Made by a program: the position numbers and the translations under genes. Below the pieces are notes generated by a model, which worked only from the letters and a program-made list of their open reading frames with translations, searched no databases and was not told the DNA's origin. From Bacteroidales bacterium (GTDB taxonomy: Bacteria > Bacteroidota > Bacteroidia > Bacteroidales > Muribaculaceae), in contig SFNC01000005.1 in NCBI GenBank assembly GCA_004554255.1, positions 1-41,212 on the forward strand: a stretch of DNA of 41,212 bases, given 5' to 3'. Shown piece after piece: positions 1-8,905 of this stretch. Every line of letters starts with the position of its first letter. Position 1 is the first letter of the stretch.

Positions 1-7
1 TTCGAGG

Positions 8-70
8 AAATTTCGCAAGTTGAAGAGGGAGTGTAGCGGGCTACATGACCGATGAGACTTGGCGAAATTT
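8..70. repeat. Nested inverted repeat, possible structured RNA
   Basis: The 13-nt arm at 8-20 is complementary to 57-70, with one bulged G at 61 or 62. Inside it lies a second stem, 32-36 with 41-45, around a CGGG loop. A perfect 16-nt AT palindrome follows at 95-110. No convincing reading frame crosses the region: the frame from base 1 stops after 11 codons. It could be a structured RNA, a transcript end from a gene left of the window, or a mobile-element relic. I cannot identify it. Confidence 0.4.
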
Positions 71-157
71 ACCGAAAAGACACCGGACCGGGGTAATTTT
101 AATTAAAATTAATAACTAAAACATGCACCCGCGAACAATATAAGATTAGCGTATTCT

Positions 158-180
158 CGCAGATTTCTTGTAAATCTGCG
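158..180. terminator. Hairpin, 9-bp perfect stem
   Basis: Arms 158-166 and 172-180 are perfectly complementary around a 5-nt loop. It directly precedes the repeat at 182-221. No U-tract follows on the + strand. It may end transcription from a gene left of the window, or be part of the repeat unit. Confidence 0.35.
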
Positions 181-181
181 A

Positions 182-221
182 CCCCTGCGTTAACAAATAT
201 TGGGGAACGGGGTCTAAATCA
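182..221 (+). repeat. Two-part repeat, copy A (uninterrupted)
   Basis: Bases 182-201 match the reverse complement of 39555-39574 at 19 of 20 positions. Bases 202-221 (ggggaacggggtctaaatca) match the reverse complement of 39508-39527 at 20 of 20. Here the halves are contiguous, whereas in copy B they are separated by 27 nt. The element ends 7 nt before the start codon at 229, so it forms the immediate upstream region of that gene. Function unknown. Confidence 0.75.
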
Positions 222-228
222 CCAAGAT

Positions 229-936
229 ATGAATTTCGCAATTATAGCCGCCGGCGAAGGCTCACGCCTGGTCCAGGAGGGCGTCGCTCTGCCAAAACCT
301 CTGGTTGACCTTGACGGCCGACCCATGATTCGCCGCCTCATAGATATTTTTGTCGCCTGCAACGCCGAGTCTATCTCGATAATTGTAAACGAGCACATGA
401 CGCAGGTGCGCGAATACCTCGAAAAACTGCGCGACGAGCTGCAGGTGCCCCTCAGGCTCGTGGTAAAATCCACACCCAGCTCCATGCACAGCTTCTATGA
501 GGTGTCGTCCGTATTCCCCGCCGGCTCCAAATTTATACTCACAACCGTAGACACAATCTTCCGCCCGGACGACTTCATGCGATATGCGCAGGCGTTCCAG
601 GCCGACGATTCTTGCGACGGTTACATGGCTGTCACTGAGTTTATTGACGACGAAAAGCCGCTGTACATAGACGTTGACGGCAACGACATCATCACGGCAT
701 TCCGCGACGAGCCGTTTGACGGCGTAAAATACATCTCAGGAGGCATTTACGGCCTCACCACCCCGGCGATTTCCATCCTGGAGCAGTGCATGGCCAACGG
801 CGTGAGCCGCATGCGCAACTACCAGCGCGCACTTGTCGCCGCCGGATTACGTCTGCGCGCATATAATCTTGGCAAAATAATCGATGTGGACCACGCCGGA
901 GACATCGCCACCGCCCGTCAGTTCCTCTCCGAATAA
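229..936 (+). CDS. NTP transferase family protein (sugar-nucleotidyltransferase-like)
   Basis: The 235-aa protein opens with the Rossmann-type nucleotide-binding signature AAGEGSRL (residues 7-14), followed by PKPLVDL near residue 22. This is the hallmark of MobA/GlmU-type nucleotidyltransferases, which couple an NTP to a sugar phosphate or similar acceptor with release of pyrophosphate. A TTVDT segment near residue 105 sits where the metal-binding Asp is expected, and IDVDH near residue 218 fits the second metal ligand. There is no C-terminal left-handed helix, so this is a single-domain enzyme. The frame stays open upstream without an ATG, and the ATG at 229 gives the family's usual N-terminus. 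It converges with the antiporter gene 8 nt away. The sugar substrate cannot be read from sequence. Confidence 0.85.
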   Translation: MNFAIIAAGEGSRLVQEGVALPKPLVDLDGRPMIRRLIDIFVACNAESISIIVNEHMTQVREYLEKLRDELQVPLRLVVKSTPSSMHSFYEVSSVFPAGSKFILTTVDTIFRPDDFMRYAQAFQADDSCDGYMAVTEFIDDEKPLYIDVDGNDIITAFRDEPFDGVKYISGGIYGLTTPAISILEQCMANGVSRMRNYQRALVAAGLRLRAYNLGKIIDVDHAGDIATARQFLSE

Positions 937-938
937 TC

Positions 939-952
939 CCGCCGTCAGGCGG
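939..952. terminator. Small GC hairpin between convergent genes
   Basis: CCGCC (939-943) and GGCGG (948-952) pair around a 4-nt loop that contains the TGA of the antiporter gene. It sits between two convergent stop codons and could serve both directions, but no U-tract is present. Confidence 0.3.
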
Positions 953-2369
953 TCTCGGCTGCCTGTTGCGACGGATGGCGGAAGATGCGGAAGCCCAAAG
1001 CCGCTATGGCAAGCGACATTAGCGGCGACAGCCAGTTGAATACGCAATAAGGCATATACACAAGCGTGGACACGCCGAGGACTGCCGACTGTGTCACTCC
1101 GCAGGAGTTCCACGGGATAAGCACCGATGTCACCGACACGCTGTCCTCCAGCGTGCGGCTAAGCAGCCGCGGCTCAAGCGAGGACCGGCGGTAGACGTCG
1201 CGGTAGATGTTCGCGCCCACGATTATTGACAGGTACTGGTCTGCAGTACAGGCATTAAGGCCGAGGCCGCTGGCCACGGTAGCCCCTACTATGCCGGTGC
1301 GGCGGCGCAGACAGCGCACAAAAGCCCCGGAGATTGTGCTTATCATACCGGTGCCGATAAGCACCGCGCCGAATATCATTGCCGACAGCACAAGTTCTAT
1401 TGTCGGCAGTATTCCCATAAATCCGGATGTGGACGCCAGGTCGTTGAAGGCTGCGTTGGGCGTGTTAAATATCGTGTCGGACCATAGAGCATGCGCTATA
1501 TCAAGGCCGGATGTTATCTGTGGCTGAACCAGGAACATCGCCGCAAGCCCCATAAGCACGCTCACAGCCAGCACTATAAGCGTCTTTACACGCAGGACTA
1601 TAAGCGTGATGGTAAGCACCGGAATCACAAACAGCCACGGCGTGATGTTGAATGTCTGCGAGAGTGTGGCGTGCAGGCCGGGATCGGCGTTTACCACGCT
1701 GTGGGTAGACATTGCCCCGGCTACCGTAAACACTATCAGCGCGATTATCAGCGACGGGATGGTGGTCACCAGCATATATTTTATATGTGTGAACAGCTCC
1801 ACGCCCACCGACGACGACGCCACCACCGTGGTGTCCGACAGCGGAGAAATCTTGTCGCCGAAATAGGCTCCCGAAATAATCGCGCCGGCCACCCATCCGG
1901 CACTGTAGCCCATTGCCGTGCCTATACCGATGAAGGCCACACCCATGGTGGCGATGGTTGTCCACGAGCTGCCGGTTAGCACCGACACAAAAGCGCACAC
2001 CAGACACGTAATCACCAGGAAGAACGTGGGATTCAACAGCTGCAGGCCATAGTGGATAAACGTCGGCACAAGGCCGGACAGCATCCACGTTGTGGCCACA
2101 AGGCCTATCAGCGCCAGTAGCGGCACGGCCGGAAGGGTCTGTGTCGCAGAGGTCTTAAGTCCCTTGAGCAACTGTCCGCGCGACAGCCCGCCGAAAACAT
2201 GCGCCAGCAACAGTGCCACTCCCGCGGCTCCTAACAGCGCCACTGACGAGTAGCTGTTTATCGCGTCGGCGCCTTCTAAAATTATTATGGCCACCAACGC
2301 CGTCAATAACAAGACTATAGGAATTACGGAGACCGCCAAAGACGGCCCGCATTGCTTGATTTTGGTCAT
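945..2369 (-). CDS. nhaC: NhaC family Na+/H+ antiporter
   Basis: The 474-aa inner-membrane protein has about 11-12 hydrophobic segments. The conserved central block GSSWTTIATMGVA, followed by SGAYFGDKISPLSDTT (about residues 133-183), is characteristic of the NhaC branch of the ion-transporter superfamily. Members exchange Na+ (sometimes malate or lactate) for protons and support pH and sodium homeostasis. A second conserved segment, LGLNACTADQYLSIIVG, lies near residue 370. The start codon is preceded by AT-rich sequence with a TAACTTTG promoter box 42 nt upstream. The gene appears monocistronic. Substrate assignment rests on family only. Confidence 0.88.
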   Translation of the reverse strand: MTKIKQCGPSLAVSVIPIVLLLTALVAIIILEGADAINSYSSVALLGAAGVALLLAHVFGGLSRGQLLKGLKTSATQTLPAVPLLALIGLVATTWMLSGLVPTFIHYGLQLLNPTFFLVITCLVCAFVSVLTGSSWTTIATMGVAFIGIGTAMGYSAGWVAGAIISGAYFGDKISPLSDTTVVASSSVGVELFTHIKYMLVTTIPSLIIALIVFTVAGAMSTHSVVNADPGLHATLSQTFNITPWLFVIPVLTITLIVLRVKTLIVLAVSVLMGLAAMFLVQPQITSGLDIAHALWSDTIFNTPNAAFNDLASTSGFMGILPTIELVLSAMIFGAVLIGTGMISTISGAFVRCLRRRTGIVGATVASGLGLNACTADQYLSIIVGANIYRDVYRRSSLEPRLLSRTLEDSVSVTSVLIPWNSCGVTQSAVLGVSTLVYMPYCVFNWLSPLMSLAIAALGFRIFRHPSQQAAETA

Positions 2370-2410
2370 TTATGTGATTGTTACCGATTGGATTTTATAC
2401 CTTTTGCGTG

Positions 2411-2418
2411 CAAAGTTA
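2411..2418 (-). promoter_or_regulatory. Bacteroidota -7 box upstream of nhaC
   Basis: On the minus strand this reads TAACTTTG, an exact match to the TAnnTTTG consensus of the primary sigma factor of Bacteroidota. It is 42 nt from the start codon. No clear -33 TTG is visible. Confidence 0.55.
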
Positions 2419-2504
2419 CTTATTTCCGATGAAAACAGCGAAAATATTACGTTTTTTTAGCTAAACAGCCCTATGGGCATAAAAGTCACAATTCCGGGCA
2501 CCGG

Positions 2505-4166
2505 TCAGGGCAAGGCCAGAATCAATGCCTGGGCCGCCACTACTCGCAGGAACATAGTCAGCGGGTACACCGTGGAATAGGCTACAGCCGGCTGGTCGTT
2601 GCCGGTAGAGTTGGTGGCGTATGCAAGTGCGGGGGGATCGGTACAGCCGCCCGAGAACAGACCCATTATGCTCAGATAGTTGAACTTGAACTTCTTACGC
2701 GCTATCAGTCCGGTAATAACCAGTGGCACAACCGTGATTACAAAGCCCCAGATTACCCACCACATACCGGTAAGATTGAACACTGCGGCACTGAATCCCT
2801 TGCCGGCGGCGATGCCCACCGACGCCAGGAACAATGTGATACCCAACTCTCTGAGTAGCAACGAGGCGGAAGATGACGTGTACGTCACCAGTTTGGCCTT
2901 GTAACCGAAACGGCTTATCAGAATCGCTACAATCAGCGGACCTCCGGCAAGGCCGAGTTTCATTCCGAAGCCTATATTGATGCTGCCGAGGACGATACCG
3001 AGGATGATGCCCACGAATATTGTTATGAGGTTAGGCTGGTTGAGGCGTTTCATGGAGTTGCCGAGGCGTGCTGCCAGGCGCTCTATGTCGTCCAGGTCGC
3101 CAACCACAGTGAGGCGGTCGCCCATCTGCAGGCGCAGGTTGGGAGTCGCAAGCAGGTCCACACCGGCACGGTTTACGCGCGTGGCATTCAGGCGATAACC
3201 GTTGTGCAGACGCAGCGAGCCCAGTGACCGGCCGTTATACTCGCTCTTGGTGATAAGGATGCGGCGGGAATATACCGGTGTCTGCGTGGACGTCCAGTCC
3301 ATCTTTTCCTCCGTACCCAATACGGCGCGGAAAACATCGGCATCCGTTGCCGAGCAGACTATCAGCAGCTGGTCGTCGGTATGTATCTGTGTGGTGGACT
3401 TGGGGATGATGATGGCACCGTCCGGGCGCATCATTCGCGAAACCACAAAATCCACGGTGACAATATCATGGAGCTGGTTCAGCGTGCGCCCTTCTATGAG
3501 CTTGTTGGTGACCTTAAGAGTCAGCAGATAGGGCTTGGTCTGCGAGTTGTCGGCCTCGTCCTCTATGGCCTTTACCTCGTCCTGAACCTTGATTTTGAAC
3601 ACGCCCTTAATGACAAACATCGCCAGGATAATTCCCACAACGCCAAGGGGATAGGCCGCGGCATATCCCTGTGCCATAATATTTGCCTCATTGGCGCCGT
3701 CGGCCATCTGGCTCACCGCCTGCTGGGCCGCGGCAAGTCCCGGTGTGTTGGTGATGGCACCGCTCATAACACCCACCAGAGCGCTCTTGTCGCTGATATT
3801 GCCAAAGTAATAGACGCCTATCGCTATCAGCACGCTTAGGCCCACACTGAGCACGGCAAGACCGTTCATTATCACGCCGCCCTGCTTGAACGACGCGAAA
3901 AAGCCGGGGCCGACTTGCAGACCAATGCTGAATATGAACAGAATAAGACCGAATTCGCGCACGAATTTCAACGTATGTTCGTCTATCACATAGCCGAATT
4001 CGCCCATGACAATGCCAACAAACAATACGAATGTCACGCCAAGGCTTACGCCGAATATCTTCAGTTTACCGAGATAGATTCCGGCCGCTATAACAAACGA
4101 GTACAGCACAAGCGTGGACGCTATTGACGTATGGCCCGGGCAAACCAGTTCGCTCAACCATTCCAT
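2505..4166 (-). CDS. AspT/YidE/YbjL-type putative transporter with two RCK_C domains
   Basis: The 553-aa protein has the architecture of the AspT/YidE/YbjL duplication family: about five to six N-terminal membrane segments (residues 10-185), a cytoplasmic insert, then about six C-terminal segments (375-553). The insert holds two RCK_C/TrkA_C-like domains (about 205-285 and 295-370), with repeated DDQLLIV and GDRLTVVGD strands that typically bind a regulatory ligand. The second membrane half carries the conserved SGGCTDPPALAYA. Characterised AspT members exchange aspartate and alanine, but most relatives have no known substrate, so none is assigned. A weak hairpin (2468-2478) and T-rich minus-strand sequence lie 3' of the stop. 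Confidence 0.85.
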   Translation of the reverse strand: MEWLSELVCPGHTSIASTLVLYSFVIAAGIYLGKLKIFGVSLGVTFVLFVGIVMGEFGYVIDEHTLKFVREFGLILFIFSIGLQVGPGFFASFKQGGVIMNGLAVLSVGLSVLIAIGVYYFGNISDKSALVGVMSGAITNTPGLAAAQQAVSQMADGANEANIMAQGYAAAYPLGVVGIILAMFVIKGVFKIKVQDEVKAIEDEADNSQTKPYLLTLKVTNKLIEGRTLNQLHDIVTVDFVVSRMMRPDGAIIIPKSTTQIHTDDQLLIVCSATDADVFRAVLGTEEKMDWTSTQTPVYSRRILITKSEYNGRSLGSLRLHNGYRLNATRVNRAGVDLLATPNLRLQMGDRLTVVGDLDDIERLAARLGNSMKRLNQPNLITIFVGIILGIVLGSINIGFGMKLGLAGGPLIVAILISRFGYKAKLVTYTSSSASLLLRELGITLFLASVGIAAGKGFSAAVFNLTGMWWVIWGFVITVVPLVITGLIARKKFKFNYLSIMGLFSGGCTDPPALAYATNSTGNDQPAVAYSTVYPLTMFLRVVAAQALILALP

Positions 4167-4213
4167 AGAAATTGCTTAGATTACTTTTTTATTGCTTAAA
4201 CTTATTTTCGGTA

Positions 4214-4221
4214 CAAATTTA
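4214..4221 (-). promoter_or_regulatory. Candidate -7 box upstream of the AspT-like gene
   Basis: The minus strand reads TAAATTTG, matching TAnnTTTG, 47 nt upstream of the start at 4166. No -33 element is apparent, and AT-rich sequence raises the chance of a fortuitous match. Confidence 0.4.
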
Positions 4222-4244
4222 CGAATATTTTTACGATAATCAGA

Positions 4245-4272
4245 CCCCATCCCGCAAAAATGTGGGATGGGG
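4245..4272 (-). terminator. Strong hairpin terminator after the TPR gene
   Basis: Bases 4245-4253 and 4264-4272 form a perfect 9-bp GC-rich stem (CCCCATCCC/GGGATGGGG) with an A-rich loop. It lies 26 nt past the stop of the TPR gene, so it probably ends the seven-gene operon. The downstream tract is AT-rich but not a pure U-run. Confidence 0.6.
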
Positions 4273-4298
4273 CCCGATAAGTTTTACGTTTTAGTATC

Positions 4299-5888
4299 TT
4301 ACTTGCCGAAAATTGCCGAATTGGCCGCGAGTAATTCCAGGAATCTCGGGTTTTCGCGTATCGGCGCCGTGGTAATCAGTCCGGCATTATTGGCCGTCCA
4401 GTCATAATAATTGGCATATCCCAGTTTCATGGACTTCTCGGCGCAGGCTAATGCGCGGTCGGTATCACCCTTGGCGGCATAGAAACACGTGGCCATGAAG
4501 TTTACAAACCCGTCCTTGTCCTCAGATTTCTCCAGAATATTGCTCATCCAGGCGTCGGCTTCCTCGGTTTTGCCGTTGAACAGCAGGGCAAAACCGCGTA
4601 ACGAGCGCACATCCGTGTCGCTGAAGTTGTCAAGGGCGGCCACATGGTCGTAGAAACCGGCAGCGGCGACGGGCTGGTACAGGTATCCGGAAAGTAGCCA
4701 GGCACGCAGCATGAAGCTCTCGGGTCGGTCGGGCTCGTTCATAGACACTTCACCAAACAGATTTACAGCCTCTTTGTAGTTCTGCGAGGCGGCATAGCAA
4801 AGGCCCATTTCGGCGACGGGAACACTCTTGCCCGGAGCCAGCGCGGTAGCTTTGGCTGCGACGGCGACAGCCTCCTCGGCACGGCCTAACGCACGAAGTA
4901 CCTGAGACTTGAGCACATACTGCGATGCTACGTTCTTGTCCATAGAGATGGCATGGTCCACATTATCCAGAGCCTCCTGATAGCGGCAAAGTGCCAACTG
5001 GCACTCGGCCATGGACGCGTAAATTCCGTGATAGTTGTACAGATTACGCTCTATAATACGCTTATAATCAGAGATAGCCGCCACATAATTATAATGTGCC
5101 TGGGCAATCATGGCGCGCAGGTACACGAACATTCCCACGTTGGGAGCCTGTTCTATGGCCTGTGTCAGGCCGGTGATTACCGCCGGATAGTTCTCGCGGC
5201 CATAGTCCACCAGCGCCTGTGTGGCGCGGCTGTTGGACGAGTCGGTGCTGAGTGCCAGCAACAGGTCTTCCACAGCGCCCTGGTGATTCCCCATAACGCG
5301 GCGCACCGAGGCGCGGCGCACGTAATAGTCGGAATTGGCGGGGTCAAAGCTAACTGCCTGGTCCAGGAGCTCGTTGGCGAGACCTATGTTATTCTCTTTC
5401 ACAGCAATACGCGCCTGGCCTATCAGCGATTCCACACTGCGCGCGTTAAGACGCATCAGCCTCTTGTAATCAGATTTGGCATCGGCGAGATTTCCAAGCT
5501 CGTAGTTGCAGTTAGCGCGCTGATATATAGCCACGTACGACGTTTCGTCCAGTGCGATGGCGGCGTTGAGGTCCATGAGTTCATCGGCATACCGGTCCGT
5601 CTGCTGATAGATTGACGCGCGGAGCATGTAAGCGCGGAAACGCTCGGCCTTGTTGTCGCCGGGGATATATTTAAGGGCGTTGTCAACGTCCTCAAGGGCA
5701 CGCGCATACTGGTTGTGGTTGTAATATTCGTTGGCGCGGCGCATCCAGGTGTCCCAGTCGGTAGGGTCGGCCTTAAGCTGGTCGGCATATACCTTGAGCA
5801 CAGCACGGGTCATGGGGCTGTCTATTCCGGACTGCGCCATCAGGCAGGCGGCGACAAAAACTGAGGAGAGAAAAGTTATAAAACGCAT
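4299..5888 (-). CDS. Exported tetratricopeptide repeat (TPR) protein
   Basis: The 529-aa protein starts with a Sec-type signal peptide (residues 1 to about 19, ending LMAQS) and then carries TPR-like helical repeats nearly to the end. Typical repeat cores include ADPTDWDTWMRRANEYY, ARALEDVDNALKYIPG and AEEAVAVAAKATALAPG. TPR arrays are protein-binding scaffolds, and a periplasmic or outer-membrane-associated location is likely. No enzymatic domain is visible. It begins 11 nt after the kdsA stop and is the last gene before a strong hairpin, so it is probably translated from the same transcript as kdsA. The partner is unknown. Confidence 0.85.
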   Translation of the reverse strand: MRFITFLSSVFVAACLMAQSGIDSPMTRAVLKVYADQLKADPTDWDTWMRRANEYYNHNQYARALEDVDNALKYIPGDNKAERFRAYMLRASIYQQTDRYADELMDLNAAIALDETSYVAIYQRANCNYELGNLADAKSDYKRLMRLNARSVESLIGQARIAVKENNIGLANELLDQAVSFDPANSDYYVRRASVRRVMGNHQGAVEDLLLALSTDSSNSRATQALVDYGRENYPAVITGLTQAIEQAPNVGMFVYLRAMIAQAHYNYVAAISDYKRIIERNLYNYHGIYASMAECQLALCRYQEALDNVDHAISMDKNVASQYVLKSQVLRALGRAEEAVAVAAKATALAPGKSVPVAEMGLCYAASQNYKEAVNLFGEVSMNEPDRPESFMLRAWLLSGYLYQPVAAAGFYDHVAALDNFSDTDVRSLRGFALLFNGKTEEADAWMSNILEKSEDKDGFVNFMATCFYAAKGDTDRALACAEKSMKLGYANYYDWTANNAGLITTAPIRENPRFLELLAANSAIFGK

Positions 5889-5899
5889 GATATGCCGGT

Positions 5900-6715
5900 T
5901 TAGAAATTATTAACAGTCTGACGCAGAGCGGTTAAGCGCTCCAGCAGGCGAGGCAACTTGTCCAACGCCAGCATATTGGCGCCGTCGCTCTTGGCCTCGG
6001 CGGGATTGCGGTGAGTCTCTATGAAAATACCATCGGCACCCACTGCAATGGCGGCACGTGCAATGGTTTCAATCATCTCCGGGCGTCCGCCGGTTACACC
6101 GCTGCCGCTGTTAGGCTGCTGCAACGAGTGCGTAACATCCATAACCACCGGAACGCCGGTGCGCTGCATGGTGGGGATGCCGCGGTAATCCACAATCAGG
6201 TCTCCGTAACCGAATGTTGTGCCGCGTTCCGTCACGGCCACCATTGTGCCGCCGGCGTCGCGCACTTTCTCCACTGCGAACCGCATGCTTTCGGGCGACA
6301 GGAACTGACCTTTTTTAATGTTTACCATCTTGCCGGTGCGCGCGGCGGCGACCAGCAGGTCTGTCTGACGGCACAGAAACGCCGGAATCTGCAGTATATC
6401 AACGTACTGCGCGGCCATTTCCGCCTCCTCGGGCAAATGTATATCGGTTACGACGGGGATGCCGAACTCTGTGCGTACCTTGTCCAGGATTCGCAGGGCC
6501 GGGATATCGCCGATTCCGGTAAAAGAGTCTATGCGCGAGCGATTTGCCTTGCGGTAACTGCCCTTGAAAACGTATGGTATTCCCAAACGCTGGCACACCG
6601 GGGCTATCTGCGCGGCAATGTCGAGCGCCATAGATTCGCCCTCTATGACACACGGGCCGGCCATCAGGAAGAAGTTTCGCGTCGGAGACGTCTGTAGGTA
6701 TTGTAATGTATTCAT
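5900..6715 (-). CDS. kdsA: 3-deoxy-8-phosphooctulonate synthase (Kdo-8-P synthase)
   Basis: KdsA condenses phosphoenolpyruvate with arabinose 5-phosphate to Kdo 8-phosphate, the first committed step of Kdo synthesis for the lipopolysaccharide inner core. The protein from the ATG at 6715 has 271 aa. It carries MAGPCVIEGES (18-28), FKGSYRKANRS, DVTHSLQQP, GADGIFIETHRNP and AKSDGANML. The Cys in AGPC (residue 22), the His in DVTH, the Glu in FIETH and the Asp in KSDG are the four ligands of metal-dependent KdsA enzymes; the metal-independent class has Asn at the Cys position. An in-frame ATG 8 codons upstream exists, but the MNTLQY start fits the family better. It lies within the operon, between rsmE and the TPR gene. 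Confidence 0.95.
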   Translation of the reverse strand: MNTLQYLQTSPTRNFFLMAGPCVIEGESMALDIAAQIAPVCQRLGIPYVFKGSYRKANRSRIDSFTGIGDIPALRILDKVRTEFGIPVVTDIHLPEEAEMAAQYVDILQIPAFLCRQTDLLVAAARTGKMVNIKKGQFLSPESMRFAVEKVRDAGGTMVAVTERGTTFGYGDLIVDYRGIPTMQRTGVPVVMDVTHSLQQPNSGSGVTGGRPEMIETIARAAIAVGADGIFIETHRNPAEAKSDGANMLALDKLPRLLERLTALRQTVNNF

Positions 6716-6758
6716 TTTTATTGTTTTACGCGGACGCACAGGTCTGCGTCATGATTAA

Positions 6759-7472
6759 TCACTTGTCACTGAGCTGATTTACTATATGGACGGTATCGGC
6801 CGCCACTAATGCCGCCGTTTCCGTGCGCAGGCGGTTGTCGCCCATTGTCACGGGGATATACCCCATGGCCATGGCGTCGTCAACCTCCTCGGGTGTAAAA
6901 TCGCCCTCCGGACCAATTAACACAGCGGTATCACAGCCGGGGCGCAACGACGGTGCCAGCAGGCGCCGCTCCACAGCATCCGAGCAGTACCCCATAAAGC
7001 GCTGTTGCGCCGATACCATACGCAAGGCTTCGCGTATGGGCGTCATGGGACGTATTGTCGGCAGCACGGCCTTTAGCGACTGTTTCATAGCCGATACGGC
7101 TATTTTCTCCAGGCGCTCGGCCTTGATTTCCTTGCGCTCCGACCGTGCGCACCGCACGGGGATAAATTCGTTTATGCCTATCTCCACCAGCTTTTCCACC
7201 AGCCATTCCATGCGGTCCATATTCTTTGTTGGGGCGACCATGACGGTAAGGGCGAAATCCCATACCGGAGGCTGTTGCCGCACATCCACAATCTCTACCG
7301 CGGCATGCTTGTGATGCTCGTCCAGGAGTCGGCACGTGTACACGTTTCCGCGCCCGTCCACAACCTGCAGCATATCGCCGGCGCGCATGCGCAACACACG
7401 CACGGCGTGGCCCGAGTCTGCCTCGGGCAACACCTGCGTTGTGGTTATTTCGGGGGCGTAAAACTGTATCAT
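6759..7472 (-). CDS. rsmE: 16S rRNA (uracil1498-N3)-methyltransferase
   Basis: RsmE methylates N3 of U1498 in 16S rRNA in the assembled 30S subunit, using S-adenosylmethionine. The 237-aa length is normal. The N-terminal PUA-like domain (about 1-70) is followed by a SPOUT/trefoil-knot methyltransferase domain with the diagnostic LIGPEGDFTPEEV (about 189-201) and GDNRLRTETAA near residues 215-225, which form the SAM-binding knot. KNMDRMEWLVEKLVEIGI (about 98-115) is another family block. It starts 8 nt after the upstream transporter stop, so co-transcription is likely. Confidence 0.95.
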   Translation of the reverse strand: MIQFYAPEITTTQVLPEADSGHAVRVLRMRAGDMLQVVDGRGNVYTCRLLDEHHKHAAVEIVDVRQQPPVWDFALTVMVAPTKNMDRMEWLVEKLVEIGINEFIPVRCARSERKEIKAERLEKIAVSAMKQSLKAVLPTIRPMTPIREALRMVSAQQRFMGYCSDAVERRLLAPSLRPGCDTAVLIGPEGDFTPEEVDDAMAMGYIPVTMGDNRLRTETAALVAADTVHIVNQLSDK

Positions 7473-7480
7473 CTTACAGA

Positions 7481-8863
7481 TCAGGCGTCTACCTTAACGG
7501 CATTTTTACCACCTTTCTTGTCATCGTGGAAGCAGAAGTAGAAGGCCACAAATACCACCAGCGCGTAGGCTGCGAATATCAGCCAGGATTCCTGGAAACC
7601 TTCCAGCTTGGCAAGACCCGTCTTGTTCTCGGTGAGGGGGTTCACCACAAATGTTCCGGCGATAAAAGTTCCCAGCGAGGCACCGATACCGTTGGTCATC
7701 ATCATGAACAGGCCCTGCGCCGACGAGCGCATCTTCACATCCGTCTGCTGGTCAACATATATACCGCCCGAGACGTTGAAGAAGTCGAAAGCCACACCAT
7801 AAACGATGCACGAGAGCACCAGCAGGATAATGCCGGGGAAGTTGGTGTCGCCAAGGCCGAAGAAGCCGAAGCGGAGCACCCACGCAAACATCGCCATAAG
7901 CATTACACCCTTGATGCCGAAGCGTTTAAGGCAGAATGCGATACCAAGAATACATAGTGCCTCGGCGCACTGCGAGATTGAAATCAGGAAGGTGGGGTTA
8001 TCGGAGAACCAGTTGTTGAATTCCTCGCCGGCATATTGGAACTGCTGGATAAACGGTGTGCCGTAGGCATTGGTGAGCTGCAGCGATACGCCTAACAGCA
8101 TTGAGAACAGGAAGAAGATGGCCATCTTCTTCTGTTTGAAAAGCTTGAAGGCATTGAGGCCCAGGGCTTCGGCAAACGAGCCGGCTTTCTTGTTCTTGTT
8201 TACAGGGCAGTTGGGCATGGTCAGCGAGTATGCGGCAAGAATAAGGCTGAACAGACCGCACATAAAGAACTGGATATAGCTGTACTGGATGGCTTTGGTA
8301 GCGTATGTAATCTCTATAAGACCATTGTTCTGCACTTCTCCTACATAGCCGGGGATGGCGATGAAGTTAACCATAAGCTCGGCCGCGATGAAACCTACCG
8401 TACCCCATACGCGGATGGGAGGGAAGTCTTTGACGGTATCCAGGCCGCTCTTGGTCAAGGCGTTGAATGCCACGGAGTTATTAAGGCCGATTGTAGGCAT
8501 AAAGAATGCCACGGACAGTGTGTAAAGGGCAAACAGAGGACCGAAAGGCACCGGATTGGCTACGGCATCGGGGCCTGCGGCCGCCATGCAGTCCATGCAA
8601 TACCATCCGGCAGCGATCATGGACGCTCCGGCGATTACATGACAGATACTGAGCATTTTCTGTGCGGGGATAAAGCGGTCGGCAAGAATACCGATAAGCG
8701 CCGGCATAAACAGTGATACGAGTCCCTGAACGGTATAGAACCAGAAGATGTTGGCGCCGAGTCCTACTCTACCCAGGTATATACCCATGGAAATCAGGTA
8801 GGAGCCCCAAACTGCGAACTCCAGGAATCCAAGGATGGAAAGACGGGATTTAATTCCTTTCAT
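7481..8863 (-). CDS. MFS nucleoside permease, NupG/XapB (NHS) family
   Basis: The 460-aa inner-membrane protein has about 12 membrane segments and the NHS-family blocks LSILGFLEFAVWGSYL near the start, LIGILADRF in loop 2-3, and PTIGLNNSVAFNAL followed by PPIRVWGTVGFI (about 125-160). Members are nucleoside:proton symporters. About 12 segments, with an insert around residue 100-115 and a cytoplasmic loop near 220, fit the family. The Lys-rich C-terminus (DDKKGGKNAVKVDA) is cytoplasmic. It lies between the DUF151 nuclease and rsmE in a tight operon. Nucleoside uptake pairs logically with cdd about 25 kb away, but that is inference. Confidence 0.85.
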   Translation of the reverse strand: MKGIKSRLSILGFLEFAVWGSYLISMGIYLGRVGLGANIFWFYTVQGLVSLFMPALIGILADRFIPAQKMLSICHVIAGASMIAAGWYCMDCMAAAGPDAVANPVPFGPLFALYTLSVAFFMPTIGLNNSVAFNALTKSGLDTVKDFPPIRVWGTVGFIAAELMVNFIAIPGYVGEVQNNGLIEITYATKAIQYSYIQFFMCGLFSLILAAYSLTMPNCPVNKNKKAGSFAEALGLNAFKLFKQKKMAIFFLFSMLLGVSLQLTNAYGTPFIQQFQYAGEEFNNWFSDNPTFLISISQCAEALCILGIAFCLKRFGIKGVMLMAMFAWVLRFGFFGLGDTNFPGIILLVLSCIVYGVAFDFFNVSGGIYVDQQTDVKMRSSAQGLFMMMTNGIGASLGTFIAGTFVVNPLTENKTGLAKLEGFQESWLIFAAYALVVFVAFYFCFHDDKKGGKNAVKVDA

Positions 8864-8905
8864 TTTATTATGATTTAAAGTAAATAATAACGTTTGTAAG
8901 TTCTT

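Noticed and set aside
472..535. Rifampicin-resistance substitutions in RpoB (residue numbers, gene 16382-20194)
   Set aside because: The Asp, His and Ser hot-spot residues are all wild type.
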